A stretch of DNA of 64,000 nt from JBBSMX01 sp038232935 (GCA_038232935.1 JBBSMX010000002.1:1-64000), one strand, 5' to 3'; counted from the first letter of the stretch, positions 43,762 through 53,052 are shown. Notes: generated by a model not told the origin, from the letters alone. Translations and numbers: made by a program.

Positions 43762-44922
43762 CTACCGCAGCACGTTCAGCAGGAGGGAGAAGCGGAGCGT
43801 GTTCGCCAGCGGCGACTCGTCCTCCAGCGGGTAGATGTACGAGAAGTCGACGCCGATGAGGTTGTACCGGATGCCCGCGCCGAAGGTGAGGAATTTCCGG
43901 TTGCCGTTGAACGGGTCCTCATAGAAGAAGCCCGTGCGGAAGGCGAAGAGGTCGTTGTACCAGTACTCCAGCCCCGTCCCGACCGTGATCTGCCGGAGCA
44001 CCCCGACATCCTCGAACCGCTCGCACTCACTCCCCGAGCCCGGCTCTTTGCAGACGCGGATGCTCTTCCACGACGAGAAGATGGCCGTAGCGAACGACTT
44101 CGCGCCCGTGCTGTCGAAGTCCACGAGCGTCTTGTTGAAGTCCACGGCGAGGTTCAGCTTATTGAACTCGTCAAGCTGGGCGCTGAAGGCCCCGCCGAAG
44201 CGGAGGTTCGTCGGGATCGGGTCGTTGCGCCCGCCGCTGCCCACGGTGTAGCCGATGGCCGGCCCCATGTTGGCGAGGTTGAAGCCGAGCTTCGTCGTGA
44301 CCGGGACGCTGCCGAGCTCGAACGGCTTGAAATTGTAGAGCGCCGCGAGGTCCACACCGACCGAGACCCCCGCCTTCGTCGTCGTTCCGCCTACTTCCTG
44401 CCCGCTCGACAGGTTCGAGTAGATCAGCCGCAGCCCGGTCCCGAGCGCGAGCCGCTCGGTGACCTGCCGGCCGTAGGACGCGCCGGCGGCGAGCTCGTAC
44501 GAGCGGAAGTTGCCGAGCAGGACGTTGTTTCCGTCGCGGTACTCCTGCTCGCCGAGGTTGAGGAACGTGATGTGCCCGCCAAACGTGCCGATCCCCTCGA
44601 GGTGGTACTTCCCGACGAGGTATTCGTAGAAGAGGTCCGACGTGATGGCCGGGAGCCACTGCGCGTGCGTGAGCGAGACCTCGGCCCCCTGCTGCCCGGC
44701 GAGCCCGGCGGGGTTCCAGAAGATGGCGCTCGCGTTGTCGGCGAGGGCAACCCCGGCGTTGCCCATCCCGGAAGCCCGGCTGTCGGGCTCGATCTGGAGG
44801 AACGGGACGGCCGTCGTGTAGACGATCTGCTGAGCCAGAGCGCTCCCCGCCCCGAGAACGAGGGCCAGCAGGAAAGCGAAGAGAACGCGGCAAGCCGCGC
44901 CGGCAAAAGATGCAGTAGGCAT
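43762..44922 (-). CDS. porV: Type IX secretion outer-membrane protein PorV
   Basis: A 386-residue FadL-like barrel. Signal peptide runs to about residue 29 (GSALA-QQ). TAVPFLQIEPDSRASGMGNA and GVALADNASAIFWNPAGLAG are PorV landmarks, and VDFSYIYPLEDESPLANTLR is the C-terminal strand region. PorV carries type IX substrates from the Sov channel to PorU on the cell surface. It follows porU by 71 bp, as in other Bacteroidota. ATG at 44922 begins the signal peptide. Confidence 0.93.
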   Translation of the reverse strand: MPTASFAGAACRVLFAFLLALVLGAGSALAQQIVYTTAVPFLQIEPDSRASGMGNAGVALADNASAIFWNPAGLAGQQGAEVSLTHAQWLPAITSDLFYEYLVGKYHLEGIGTFGGHITFLNLGEQEYRDGNNVLLGNFRSYELAAGASYGRQVTERLALGTGLRLIYSNLSSGQEVGGTTTKAGVSVGVDLAALYNFKPFELGSVPVTTKLGFNLANMGPAIGYTVGSGGRNDPIPTNLRFGGAFSAQLDEFNKLNLAVDFNKTLVDFDSTGAKSFATAIFSSWKSIRVCKEPGSGSECERFEDVGVLRQITVGTGLEYWYNDLFAFRTGFFYEDPFNGNRKFLTFGAGIRYNLIGVDFSYIYPLEDESPLANTLRFSLLLNVLR

Positions 44923-44993
44923 AGGAAACGGATTAGCGATGGAATGAGACGGCAGGTCCCCCGGAGGCATAGAGCATACGGCTGAGCGTCGGC

Positions 44994-47900
44994 TTATCGT
45001 ATGACGGCGAGGCGCTCGATGTGCTCGGACACCTGCTTCTCGCCATCCGGTCGCTCCACCTCTACGCGCACGTTGTAGAGGTAAATGCCGGTGGCGAGAG
45101 TGTCGAAGTCTTCGTCGCGGCCGTCCCACGGGATCTGGACGAGCGAGCCGGTGAAGACGCCGGCGGCGAGCGTCTGGTCGGCGTCGAGCGTGCGGACGGG
45201 CCGGCCGGAGAGGGTGTAGATGCGGAGCTGGACGCGGGCGACGGTGCCCGGCGGCTGGTTGTGCTCGAACACGAAGCGCGTCGGCCCGCTCGTCGGGTTG
45301 GGGTAGTTGTAGACGTTACGGAGGACGAGCTCCCCGTCCGGCTCCACGAAGTAGTCGAGGGTGGCCGTGGCCGAGTTGTTCGCCACGTCCCACGCGCGGA
45401 GCGTGAGGGTGTGCGGCCCCGGCGTCTGCTCCGGCATCTCGAACTCGACCGTGCCGCGCCGGAAGGAGTCGAGGTCGCCCCGGTAGAAGCGGCCGAGGTC
45501 GATGGCCTGCTGCTCGGCCCCGTCTACGGTCAGGAGCAGCTCGTGGCCGACGCCCGCCCCGACGGTGTTGATCCCGTTCTGATCGAAGAGCTTGGCGACG
45601 AGCACGGGCGTGGTGCCGACGAGGCCGCCGGGCACGAACGTCGTGTCGTTCATAAACAGGTCGACGCGCGGCCCCTCACTGTCTTGGATCGGGTTGGCGG
45701 AGGTCCCGCCGATGAGGAAGCGCTCGGTGAAGCCGAAGCCGTCCTGGCTGTCGGTGTCGGAGACGTAGACCGACACCCGCCCCGGCTCGTTCGAGTACGA
45801 GATGTCACGGGGGACGATGAAGCGCGTCGTCCACGCGCCGTCGCGGACCGTCGCACGGCCCCGGTAGATGAGGTCGCTGCGGACGTTGTACTGGCCGTCC
45901 GTGTGCCGGATCGCTTCTTCGGGAAGCAGCACGGTCCGCTTCGCGTCGTACACAGCTACCTCGACTTCGCCGTTGTAGCCGGTATCGCGCAGGCCGTCGA
46001 AGCCGAGCACCTCGCCGGAGATCTCCGCCTCCTCCAGCGCCCGTAGCTCGGGCACCGAGGTCCTGACCTGCGTGCTGCCCTCCGTGTTCGCCTGCCCGAG
46101 GACCGCGACCGGTGCCACGGACAGCGCGGGGCCGCTCGTGCTCAACGCATCGACGGGACGGTTGCCCTCCCCGTCGCCCGGCTCGACTGGCTGCCCGTTG
46201 ATGGACGTGACGGCGACCGGGCGCTCCGGAAGCTGGATGCGCATGCCGGGGTCGCCGAGGAAACTGAACTTGCGGTTATTGTTCTGCAGCCCTTCGGCCG
46301 TGTTCTTCGTCAGGCGGTAACTGTCGCCGAGGCGAAGGGGTCGCCCGTCCTCACCCCGAGCGAGGAGGGCCTTACTCAACTGAACATTGAGGCCGAGGTT
46401 GACGGACGTGGGAATGGAGCTGGTGTAGACGAGTCGGGTTGTGGTGAAGACGCCCGCGGCCCCGCCACCGGCGTTGAGGAGAAACAGCTCGGCCCCGCTC
46501 TGCTCGTCGACCAAATCGTAGCGCCCGAACGAGCACGTCGCCGTAATCACGATCGGCAGGCGCTCGGTATTGTCGAGGAGCATGATGTCCTCTTTAACGA
46601 GCAGCTTCTCGTCGGCGAGGGCGCTGGCGCCGCCGTGCCCGCTGTAGTTCCACACGAGCGTGCCCTCGTTGAAAGCCCGGATGATGTCTTGGTGGGCCTC
46701 GGGGTAGCGCGCGCCGAGCGCCGTCTGCACGCGGGGGTACGTCATCGAGTAAATCTTCTGGACGTTCATCCCCGGGAAGTTGGCCTGCACCGTGTCTGCG
46801 ACGAGGTCCGCGTTCTGCACGTGGAGATCGGTGTCGAAGGCGTTCGGAAACTGGTCGTCGGCGACGAAGGTGTAGCGGGTGCGCCACTCGCCCCGCGTCG
46901 TCGGGCTCTCGTAGCGCTCGATCTTGCGGACCATGTCGAGGGCCTCGCCCGGCGAGCGCACCGGCAGCCGCCCCACGCCGATGTCTACTCGGTCAGCAGT
47001 TATACCATCATCGAAATAATTCCAGATGCCCTCGTCGTCGTCGAGCAGGGCGAAGTAGTCGTCGCTCGTGTACGAGCGGATGCGATCGAACGAGTTCTCG
47101 GTCTCGAAGACAGGGACCCAGTTGTTCTGGTCGCCGCCGGGCCGGATGCCGCGGAAATCGTAGTGGCCGTCGCCGAAGAGGAGGGCGTAGCGGAGCACGG
47201 GGTCGGTGTCCGGCCCGCGGTCGTAGAGGAAGCGGAGGTAATCGCGGACGGCCCGCATATCCACGAGCCCACCGGAGAACTCGTTGTATACCTGCTCGAC
47301 GTTGACGACGAGCGGCTGGAGCCCGTCCCGCGCGCGGTAGGCCGCCAGCTCGTCGGCCGCCTCGCGGAACGCGGCGGCGACCACGATCACATAATCCGGG
47401 AAGCCGCCGACGGCGTGGAGGTTCTGGTTGGGGACGGCCTCGCCCGCTCCGGGCGCACGAATCGCCGCACTGCCCGTTGTAAACGCCACGAGCTCACGCG
47501 GTCGAGCAGGATCGACTGCCTCGATCTGCACGCGATACGTCCCGTCGATGGCACGGACGCCGAGCCGCTGGATCGCCTGCGGCTCGGTCACGTCCCACAC
47601 CTGCGGCTCGGTGCTGAAGCCGGAGAGCACGAACTCGAAGGGTCCGGCCTCTCCGCCCGGCGTCGCGAACCGGAGGTAGCCGCTCTCAGCGCGGAGGTCC
47701 TGGGGGTAGAAGGCCTCGACGTAGTCAATCCAGCCTTGCGCGTTGCTCCCACCGCCTGAGAGCGTCATCTCAAGCTGGAGCGCCGAGGCCGCCGCAATAC
47801 TCTGCTCGAACACCTCAACATCATCGCCCGCGAGGTTGCTCGCACGGGGCCGTAGCGTCGCGAGCGTCTGCCCGCCGCTGCGGAACGCAAGGTTGACCGT

Positions 47901-49130
47901 GGTGTTCGTTCGCGTTGCCGCGCGGGCACGGTAGCGGACGGTCCCCGCTGCGAGCCCCGCCGGAAGCGTGTCGAGGACGACGAGCGTGGGGCGAGACGGT
48001 ACCACTTCGGGTCCCATCCAATCCAGCCCGGAGCCGCCGCCGTCGCGGTCGATCATCCCGTCCGGAACGTCCTGTTCCCGGAAGGTCCGCCCCGTGACCT
48101 GCGTCCGTACCGACGCGCCCGGCAGCTCGGCGAAGCCGGGATTGCCGACCCGCTGACCGGTCGGCCCATCGACCCGGATGAAGTAGTAGTTCCGCGTCGA
48201 GAACACGTTGAGGTAGTGGTGCCAACCAGGTTCGCCAGCGGCGGCTTCCGGATCCCAGCGCCAGCCGTTCTGAGACGACCCGTAGAAATACACGGCATCG
48301 CCCTCGTTGAACGCGCCGTCGCCGCCACCCACTACGAACGAAGCATTCTCGGCGAGGTCCGCAATGCGAGGGGCGCTGTTGAGCGCCGGCAGCGGAGCGC
48401 CGCCGTTCCCGAACACCGTCACCCGGTCCGGGTCGATGGCGTTCGGCGAGAGCCCGAGGTTGGTGATAAAAGCCCGGTCGATCCGGTACATGCCGTCCTT
48501 CGTGACGGGCACCTTGAACCACGTCCCCGAGGCTAGCACACTCTGTTCTACGGCGAGGTGCGGGTTGTCCGCCCCCCCGGCACGGCTGGCCGCAGCCCCC
48601 GCCGTGCGCGCGACCTGCCCCCCTGCGAAGTGCACCGAGGCCACGACCCGTCGGTATCGGCGCAGCGTCTGCCGCTCGGGATCGTACTGAAGCATCCGGG
48701 CCACGAACGTCCCGACCGGGCGCCGCCGCTCCATCCCGACAGCTACGACATCGGCCGCGGGGCCTCCGAACGGGAGTTCCTCCAGCTCGGTGCCTCGTGG
48801 GGCCACGTACGGCACCTCATCGTAGTCCGCCGACAGCACCTCGACGATGGGCGGCGCGAGCGTGGGCAGCAGCAGCGGCTCGGACAGGACCCCACTACCG
48901 CGGACGGCGCGGAGCGCGAGACTGTACAGATCCTCCCCCGACCTCACCGCTTCAGCCAGCGGGGTGGACCACGTCGCTGTAGCCTCGAAGACGACGCCGT
49001 TCTCGGTGCGTTCGATCACCCGCAGGGTCGGAGAGGTCGTGACCGACCGGGGTACCTCCTGGGCCTGTGCAGGTGCGAGGCCCCCGAGCCAGAAGGCACA
49101 GAGCGTAGCGATCCAGAAGCGGAGCGTCAT
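44994..49130 (-). CDS. porU: Type IX sorting-domain peptidase PorU
   Basis: A 1378-residue gingipain-type (C25) cysteine peptidase that removes sorting domains and links cargo to surface polysaccharide. Signal peptide to about residue 24. Catalytic His832 in WNYSGHGGASALADE and Cys866 in TATCSFGRYD match the C25 dyad. A long N-terminal beta-rich prodomain-like region and a C-terminal domain of the sorting type (NYPNPTSGPTRFVFEHNQPP, ATGIYLYNVRVE) complete it. It is longer than the P. gingivalis enzyme (about 1150), which is normal for this lineage as far as I know. ATG at 49130 opens the signal peptide. porV follows. Confidence 0.94.
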   Translation of the reverse strand: MTLRFWIATLCAFWLGGLAPAQAQEVPRSVTTSPTLRVIERTENGVVFEATATWSTPLAEAVRSGEDLYSLALRAVRGSGVLSEPLLLPTLAPPIVEVLSADYDEVPYVAPRGTELEELPFGGPAADVVAVGMERRRPVGTFVARMLQYDPERQTLRRYRRVVASVHFAGGQVARTAGAAASRAGGADNPHLAVEQSVLASGTWFKVPVTKDGMYRIDRAFITNLGLSPNAIDPDRVTVFGNGGAPLPALNSAPRIADLAENASFVVGGGDGAFNEGDAVYFYGSSQNGWRWDPEAAAGEPGWHHYLNVFSTRNYYFIRVDGPTGQRVGNPGFAELPGASVRTQVTGRTFREQDVPDGMIDRDGGGSGLDWMGPEVVPSRPTLVVLDTLPAGLAAGTVRYRARAATRTNTTVNLAFRSGGQTLATLRPRASNLAGDDVEVFEQSIAAASALQLEMTLSGGGSNAQGWIDYVEAFYPQDLRAESGYLRFATPGGEAGPFEFVLSGFSTEPQVWDVTEPQAIQRLGVRAIDGTYRVQIEAVDPARPRELVAFTTGSAAIRAPGAGEAVPNQNLHAVGGFPDYVIVVAAAFREAADELAAYRARDGLQPLVVNVEQVYNEFSGGLVDMRAVRDYLRFLYDRGPDTDPVLRYALLFGDGHYDFRGIRPGGDQNNWVPVFETENSFDRIRSYTSDDYFALLDDDEGIWNYFDDGITADRVDIGVGRLPVRSPGEALDMVRKIERYESPTTRGEWRTRYTFVADDQFPNAFDTDLHVQNADLVADTVQANFPGMNVQKIYSMTYPRVQTALGARYPEAHQDIIRAFNEGTLVWNYSGHGGASALADEKLLVKEDIMLLDNTERLPIVITATCSFGRYDLVDEQSGAELFLLNAGGGAAGVFTTTRLVYTSSIPTSVNLGLNVQLSKALLARGEDGRPLRLGDSYRLTKNTAEGLQNNNRKFSFLGDPGMRIQLPERPVAVTSINGQPVEPGDGEGNRPVDALSTSGPALSVAPVAVLGQANTEGSTQVRTSVPELRALEEAEISGEVLGFDGLRDTGYNGEVEVAVYDAKRTVLLPEEAIRHTDGQYNVRSDLIYRGRATVRDGAWTTRFIVPRDISYSNEPGRVSVYVSDTDSQDGFGFTERFLIGGTSANPIQDSEGPRVDLFMNDTTFVPGGLVGTTPVLVAKLFDQNGINTVGAGVGHELLLTVDGAEQQAIDLGRFYRGDLDSFRRGTVEFEMPEQTPGPHTLTLRAWDVANNSATATLDYFVEPDGELVLRNVYNYPNPTSGPTRFVFEHNQPPGTVARVQLRIYTLSGRPVRTLDADQTLAAGVFTGSLVQIPWDGRDEDFDTLATGIYLYNVRVEVERPDGEKQVSEHIERLAVIR

Positions 49131-49486
49131 CGGGCGTTGCCTATCGAAAGAGGAATACAAGGTGCGTGGTCCTAACGCCAGCGGCGAGGAGGAGGTTCGT
49201 AAGCCTGTAGCAATCGGCATCGCCGAACTGCTGGGGGTAGCACCTGTATTCTATAGGCAACGTTGCGTTGAGGGGAGCTCGCCGACGCGCGCGGGCGCTT
49301 TTTCGTGCGAGCTTGCGAATATAGTCCCATTCCGAACCGCAGACAAGGGCATCCCGCCGTCTCCACTGCCTCTCCGAAGTGGTTCTGGCCGTCGAATGAG
49401 CACAAGTTGAATACGCGCGGGGCCGCGCTCATTCAAGCGCGGCCCCGCGGATTACGAATTCGGGTGAAAGCGGGTAGTCGTTCCGG
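49131..49486. other. Intergenic region upstream of porU
   Basis: 356 bp without a convincing gene. It includes the leader of porU, an A+T-richer patch near 49245-49260 that could hold its promoter (minus strand TATAGAAT) and a strong hairpin at 49416-49449. Confidence 0.55.
49416..49449. terminator. Perfect 14-bp GC hairpin downstream of TPR-HTH gene
   Basis: CGCGGGGCCGCGCT (49416-49429) pairs exactly with AGCGCGGCCCCGCG (49436-49449) around a six-base loop. It is 37 bp past the stop of the minus-strand gene at 49487. The trailing T-tract on the minus strand is weak, so it may be a factor-independent pause or an RNA stabiliser. Confidence 0.6.
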
Positions 49487-50497
49487 CTACCCGTTGATAT
49501 TGCGGTGGATTGCCTGCCGGGTCAGCCCGATACGCTCGCCGAGTTGCGACCGGTTGTCGATGCCGGGGATGCCCACGAAGCCGTTGACGAGGCTGGTGAG
49601 GTACTCCTGCCGCAGCTTCGTAATCGGCACCGGCCCCAGAATCTTAGCGATGTCGAGCCCTTCCAGCTCGGTCTGGCAGGCGTGCATGTCGCGCTCGAGC
49701 ACCTCACGGATCGAGTTCCACACGGGCACTTTCGAGAAGACCATGCGGGCTTGCTCGTAGTACTCGAGAGCGAGGCCGTAAAACTGGAACTCGCGGTGGT
49801 ACACCCCTGCGAGGGCGTGCAGGACGAGCCCTTGCTCGCCGACGAGCTTATTGCGGCACGCCAGTTCGTAGGCCTTCTGCAGATCCTCTTCCCCCTCGGC
49901 GCGACGCGCCGAGCGGATCAGGACCACGCCTTTACCGAGGAGCGCTTTCGGGATGTACTCAACGTATCCGTTCCTCCGGCTCAGGTTGTACACCCGGTTA
50001 TACGCCTCGATGGCTTCCTCCGTGTCGTTCGCCCCAGCGGAGGCGTCGGCCCGCTGTAGCAGCGCCGCGATCTCCCACGACCGGACGCCAAGGCGACGCG
50101 CTTCCTCCCTCACCCGGTCGAAGTACTGCTCCGCCGCGACGTCGGAGTGGAGCCGGTGCTGCATGAGCCACCCGAGCCGGTAGTCCAACACGACGGTCTG
50201 GTACGCGTCGTGCGGCTCGATGAAGGCAAGTTCCGTCTTGACGCGCTCGATGGGCGCATCACGCAGGCACCGCACCGCCTGAAGTTGGACGTGCGTCCGT
50301 CCGACGGCGTCGAGGTTGCCCTCCTTGAGCAGTTCGTTAAACTCGAGGAACGCATCGTACACCCGCGCTTCCTCGACCGAGCGGAGGGCGTGCTTCCATC
50401 GGTCCTGGTGGGCTTCCGAGAGGCAGAGAGCGAGATGCTCTCCGGCCAGCTCGATGTGCTCGCGCTCGTGCGCCGGGACCATGGGGATTGAGGGCAT
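49487..50497 (-). CDS. Helical-repeat (TPR) protein with C-terminal helix-turn-helix
   Basis: A 336-residue cytoplasmic protein. The bulk is TPR-like helices (SWEIAALLQRADASAGANDT, EEDLQKAYELACRNKLVGEQ, YGLALEYYEQARMVFSKVPV). The last twenty or so residues, NRSQLGERIGLTRQAIHRNI, look like a helix-turn-helix of the Fis/Xre style placed at the very C-terminus. This suggests a sensor-type regulator in which the repeats bind a partner and the tail binds DNA, but no known family is recognised. Start at 50497 (MPSIPMVP); the next ATG at 50482 is possible. Confidence 0.75.
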   Translation of the reverse strand: MPSIPMVPAHEREHIELAGEHLALCLSEAHQDRWKHALRSVEEARVYDAFLEFNELLKEGNLDAVGRTHVQLQAVRCLRDAPIERVKTELAFIEPHDAYQTVVLDYRLGWLMQHRLHSDVAAEQYFDRVREEARRLGVRSWEIAALLQRADASAGANDTEEAIEAYNRVYNLSRRNGYVEYIPKALLGKGVVLIRSARRAEGEEDLQKAYELACRNKLVGEQGLVLHALAGVYHREFQFYGLALEYYEQARMVFSKVPVWNSIREVLERDMHACQTELEGLDIAKILGPVPITKLRQEYLTSLVNGFVGIPGIDNRSQLGERIGLTRQAIHRNING

Positions 50498-50671
50498 AAC
50501 AGTAGGCTCGCTTGGGTATGGTCAACAAGCAGCCTCAGACGTGCGGCGGGTGCGCGTTTTTTTGTGTCGCGCCACGTAGGAGGGTGTAGTCTGACTATCG
50601 GACTCGTCCCCCAGCCTCTTAAGTCACGCGATGGAAATTCTCTGCGACGCGTGGCTCCCCTACAGCCGCCC

Positions 50672-50995
50672 CTATACCCCATCTCCCGTAAGGCCGTCGC
50701 GACGGGCAATTTCGCTCAGCGCACTAAGCTGGCTTACCATATTCGCCAACCGCTGGCTCGCTTCTTCGATGTCCTCGATCGGTTTGACGATGTCCGGGTC
50801 GAGGTCCAGCGCCTGCGAGAGCTCCAGTAGGAATTGGGCGTTCCCGGATATGATGGCGAGCGGGTTATTGATGTCGTGCGTGACGCGGTTGAGCGCCACC
50901 TGAATATCTGCGTTCTGGCCATCGTCGCCGGCAGAAGAGCCGTTCGGATCAGGCCTGGTCGAACGATCGTTCAGGTGCGGAATCAATTCAGCCAT
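50672..50995 (-). CDS. Isolated histidine-kinase phosphoacceptor (DHp) domain
   Basis: About 107 residues (from ATG 50995; ATG 51034 would add 13). After a flexible 30-residue start, ALNRVTHDINNPLAIISGNA is an H-box with the phosphoacceptor His40, followed by a second helix ASQRLANMVSQLSAL typical of HisKA dimerisation. No ATP-binding (HATPase) domain is present here or in the next gene. It could act as a phosphotransfer or anti-kinase module, or be the remnant of a kinase. A candidate promoter lies upstream at 51086-51117. Confidence 0.75.
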   Translation of the reverse strand: MAELIPHLNDRSTRPDPNGSSAGDDGQNADIQVALNRVTHDINNPLAIISGNAQFLLELSQALDLDPDIVKPIEDIEEASQRLANMVSQLSALSEIARRDGLTGDGV

Positions 50996-51443
50996 CAGGC
51001 AGGAGTCGGAAGATGTGAGCGAGAACAGTGCCACGTGCCGGGATGCTGTGGTGTGTGGCGACGCTCATATGGTGTGGTGGGGGGATGAATGTAAGCGGTT
51101 GCAGACTGTTTGCAAAATTTCGATGGCCGCGAGCTAATGACATCGACTTAGACAGATATGCTCTCTGTAGAAGAATGCCATTGGACCTGTGCTCATACTG
51201 GACGTCGAAACGCGTAGGGCCTGATGTCCCCGAGTTCGCAGCGGTTCAGCGTACGCAAGCAATCTCGTTACCGAACTACCCTCTCCTCCCTTCGGACAGG
51301 AAGATTCGAACGATCCGATTCGATCAGCGTGTCCAGGGCGGTTACGGGCCGCATTACTTAAAGGCGTCGTCAAAGGCTATGCCAGCCCGTTAAGTTTCGG
51401 TCGCGTGGTGTGTAGCTCACACCTACACGCTTAGATGTGAATA
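50996..51443. other. Intergenic region between DHp gene and MBL hydrolase
   Basis: 448 bp with A+T content above its surroundings (for example around 51110-51180) and no recognisable gene. Open frames here on both strands lack family motifs and normal codon pattern. It contains the candidate promoter for the DHp gene. Confidence 0.6.
51086..51117 (-). promoter_or_regulatory. Candidate Bacteroidota-type promoter for the DHp gene
   Basis: On the minus strand TTTTG (51117-51113), a 19-bp spacer and TACATTCA (51093-51086) fit the Bacteroidota -33/-7 pattern (TTTG, then TAnnTTTG) approximately. The predicted start leaves a leader of some 80 bases. Confidence 0.35.
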
Positions 51444-52298
51444 CTACGCATTCCGTAATGCAGGGGCCTCGTCGACGGCTCGGAAGCCTCGTTCTCCCTG
51501 CTCGATGTGCGCCGTGGCCGTCTCCGTGTCGTGCTCGAAAAAGATCGTCCAGCCCTCACGCACCGCCCGCTCCAGAATGGGCTCTTTCTCTGCGAGGGTA
51601 TCGAGCGGAGCCACGTCGTAGGCCATGATCCACAAGAGCGGGACGTGCGCGGCGGTGGGTAGCAGATCGGCCGCATACAGGAGGGTGTGCTCATCGTCGC
51701 TGATCTTGAGCAGCTGCTGTCCCCGCGTGTGCCCGTTCACGACGAGCGCTTCCACCCCGGGGAGCATGGGGCCCGGCCCCTCCACGAGCCGGAGCTGGCC
51801 CGAGGCCTCCAATGGGTCCAAGTTTTCGCGGAGGAATGACGCCCCTTCCCGCGGGCTCGTGTGCGCCCAGTCCCAGTGGGCACGCTGGACGTGGAACGTC
51901 GCATTCGGAAACGCGACGCGCAGCGTGCCGTCCGCACCTCGGACCGTCGAGCCGCCGCAGTGGTCGAAGTGAAGATGGGTGAGGATGACGTCCGTGACCT
52001 CGTCCGCGCCGAAGCCGGCTGCTCGGAGCGAGCGGTGCAACTCCGCCGACTCCACATCGACGGCGTAGATGTCCGCGAACTTCGCGTCGACTTTGTCTCC
52101 CAGCCCGTTGTCGATGAGCACGAGCCGGCTATCGCCTTCGAGCAGCAGGCACCGCATGGCGAGGGGGATACGGTTGCGCCCGTCGGACGCGATGCGGCGT
52201 TCCCACAACGGCTTGGGGATAATCCCGAACATCGCTCCACCGTCGAGGCTGAGTCGGCCGGCGTGAATCTCGTGCAGCGTATAGGGGCCGATCTTCAT
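51444..52298 (-). CDS. MBL fold metallo-hydrolase
   Basis: A 284-residue metallo-beta-lactamase-fold enzyme. THLHFDHCGG supplies the HxHxDH metal site (His108, His110, Asp112, His113); GHTRGQQLLKI and the final FEHDTETATAHI complete the ligands. Close to lactonase-like members (AhlD/AttM style), so it may open a lactone, but the substrate is not proven. ATG at 52298 is chosen. It is directly preceded by four copies of an 8-bp repeat, which makes its expression level potentially variable. Confidence 0.88.
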   Translation of the reverse strand: MKIGPYTLHEIHAGRLSLDGGAMFGIIPKPLWERRIASDGRNRIPLAMRCLLLEGDSRLVLIDNGLGDKVDAKFADIYAVDVESAELHRSLRAAGFGADEVTDVILTHLHFDHCGGSTVRGADGTLRVAFPNATFHVQRAHWDWAHTSPREGASFLRENLDPLEASGQLRLVEGPGPMLPGVEALVVNGHTRGQQLLKISDDEHTLLYAADLLPTAAHVPLLWIMAYDVAPLDTLAEKEPILERAVREGWTIFFEHDTETATAHIEQGERGFRAVDEAPALRNA

Positions 52299-52330
52299 GG
52301 GCGGATGGGCGGATGGGCGGATGGGCGGAT
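52299..52330. repeat. 8-bp tandem repeat, four units, touching the start codon
   Basis: GGGCGGAT repeated four times without error, immediately upstream of the MBL hydrolase ATG (read on its strand as ATCCGCCC units). Eight is not a multiple of three, so a gain or loss would shift any frame that reads through from the earlier in-frame ATG at 52445, and would change leader length. Confidence 0.9.
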
Positions 52331-52413
52331 GATGGGAAAGATAGTCGTCGCCGACTTGCAGCACCGAGCGCAGAGGTCTCGGTAACTTTTTCGGTATTGC
52401 TTGCCCCCACACC

Positions 52414-53052
52414 CTACTCCTCGCCCTCTCCGTTGAAGTGCCCATTCGACTGCACCTTGCGACGGCGCTCGCGGGCTTCGCGGACTTCGGGGATGAGCTG
52501 TTCCAGATAGGCCGCGAGGTACCGCAGGCGCTCCTCCTCCGTCGATAGCTCCAGCACCTCCTGTTTGCGGACGAGGTCGAGCCCCGCGTTCTGCGCCACC
52601 ACGAACGAGATCCGCTTCGGCCCCTCGTAGATCGCCGGCCGGAGGGTTTCGCCGGCCAACTCCAGCAGCTTCATGTGGAGGGTGATGACGCGCTCGCGCG
52701 CGGTCCGGTCCACGATGCCTTCCATCGGCTCATAGGACGCCACCTGCGCTGTCAGGTAGAGCCGTTCCCGCATGACTTCCTCGATGCGGAAGCGCTCCTC
52801 CCCGACCACCACGATGTCCATCCGTCCGTCTTCGTAGCGCTGGAGCACGCGCTCGATCCGCGCCGTGCAGCCGACCCGGGCCAGCTCCTCCTCCTGCATC
52901 CACACAATGCCAAACGGGTCGTCGGTCTCAAGGCAGTAGCGCACCATCTCCCGGTAGCGCTCTTCGAAAATGTGCAGCGGGACCGATTCGCCGGGGTAGA
53001 GCACGAGTCCGAGGGGGAAGAGAGGTAGCGCGTCGGAGGCGGGGATGGACAT
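52414..53052 (-). CDS. LON substrate-binding domain protein
   Basis: A 212-residue protein with the N-terminal domain of Lon protease but no ATPase or protease part: LPLFPLGLVLYPGESVPLHI and FEERYREMVRYCLETDDPFG are the landmark, then GCTARIERVLQRYEDGRMDI. Such lone LON domains are common in bacteria and plants with no settled function; they may act as substrate adaptors. ATG at 53052 is chosen because it starts just before the domain; an upstream frame to 53250 is arginine-rich and unlikely. Confidence 0.9.
   Translation of the reverse strand: MSIPASDALPLFPLGLVLYPGESVPLHIFEERYREMVRYCLETDDPFGIVWMQEEELARVGCTARIERVLQRYEDGRMDIVVVGEERFRIEEVMRERLYLTAQVASYEPMEGIVDRTARERVITLHMKLLELAGETLRPAIYEGPKRISFVVAQNAGLDLVRKQEVLELSTEEERLRYLAAYLEQLIPEVREARERRRKVQSNGHFNGEGEE

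Noticed and set aside
51028..51393. 121-residue plus-strand frame in the 50996-51443 gap
   Set aside because: No domain, no signal peptide, unusual composition with rare amino acids, and it overlaps the promoter region of the DHp gene. Treated as chance.
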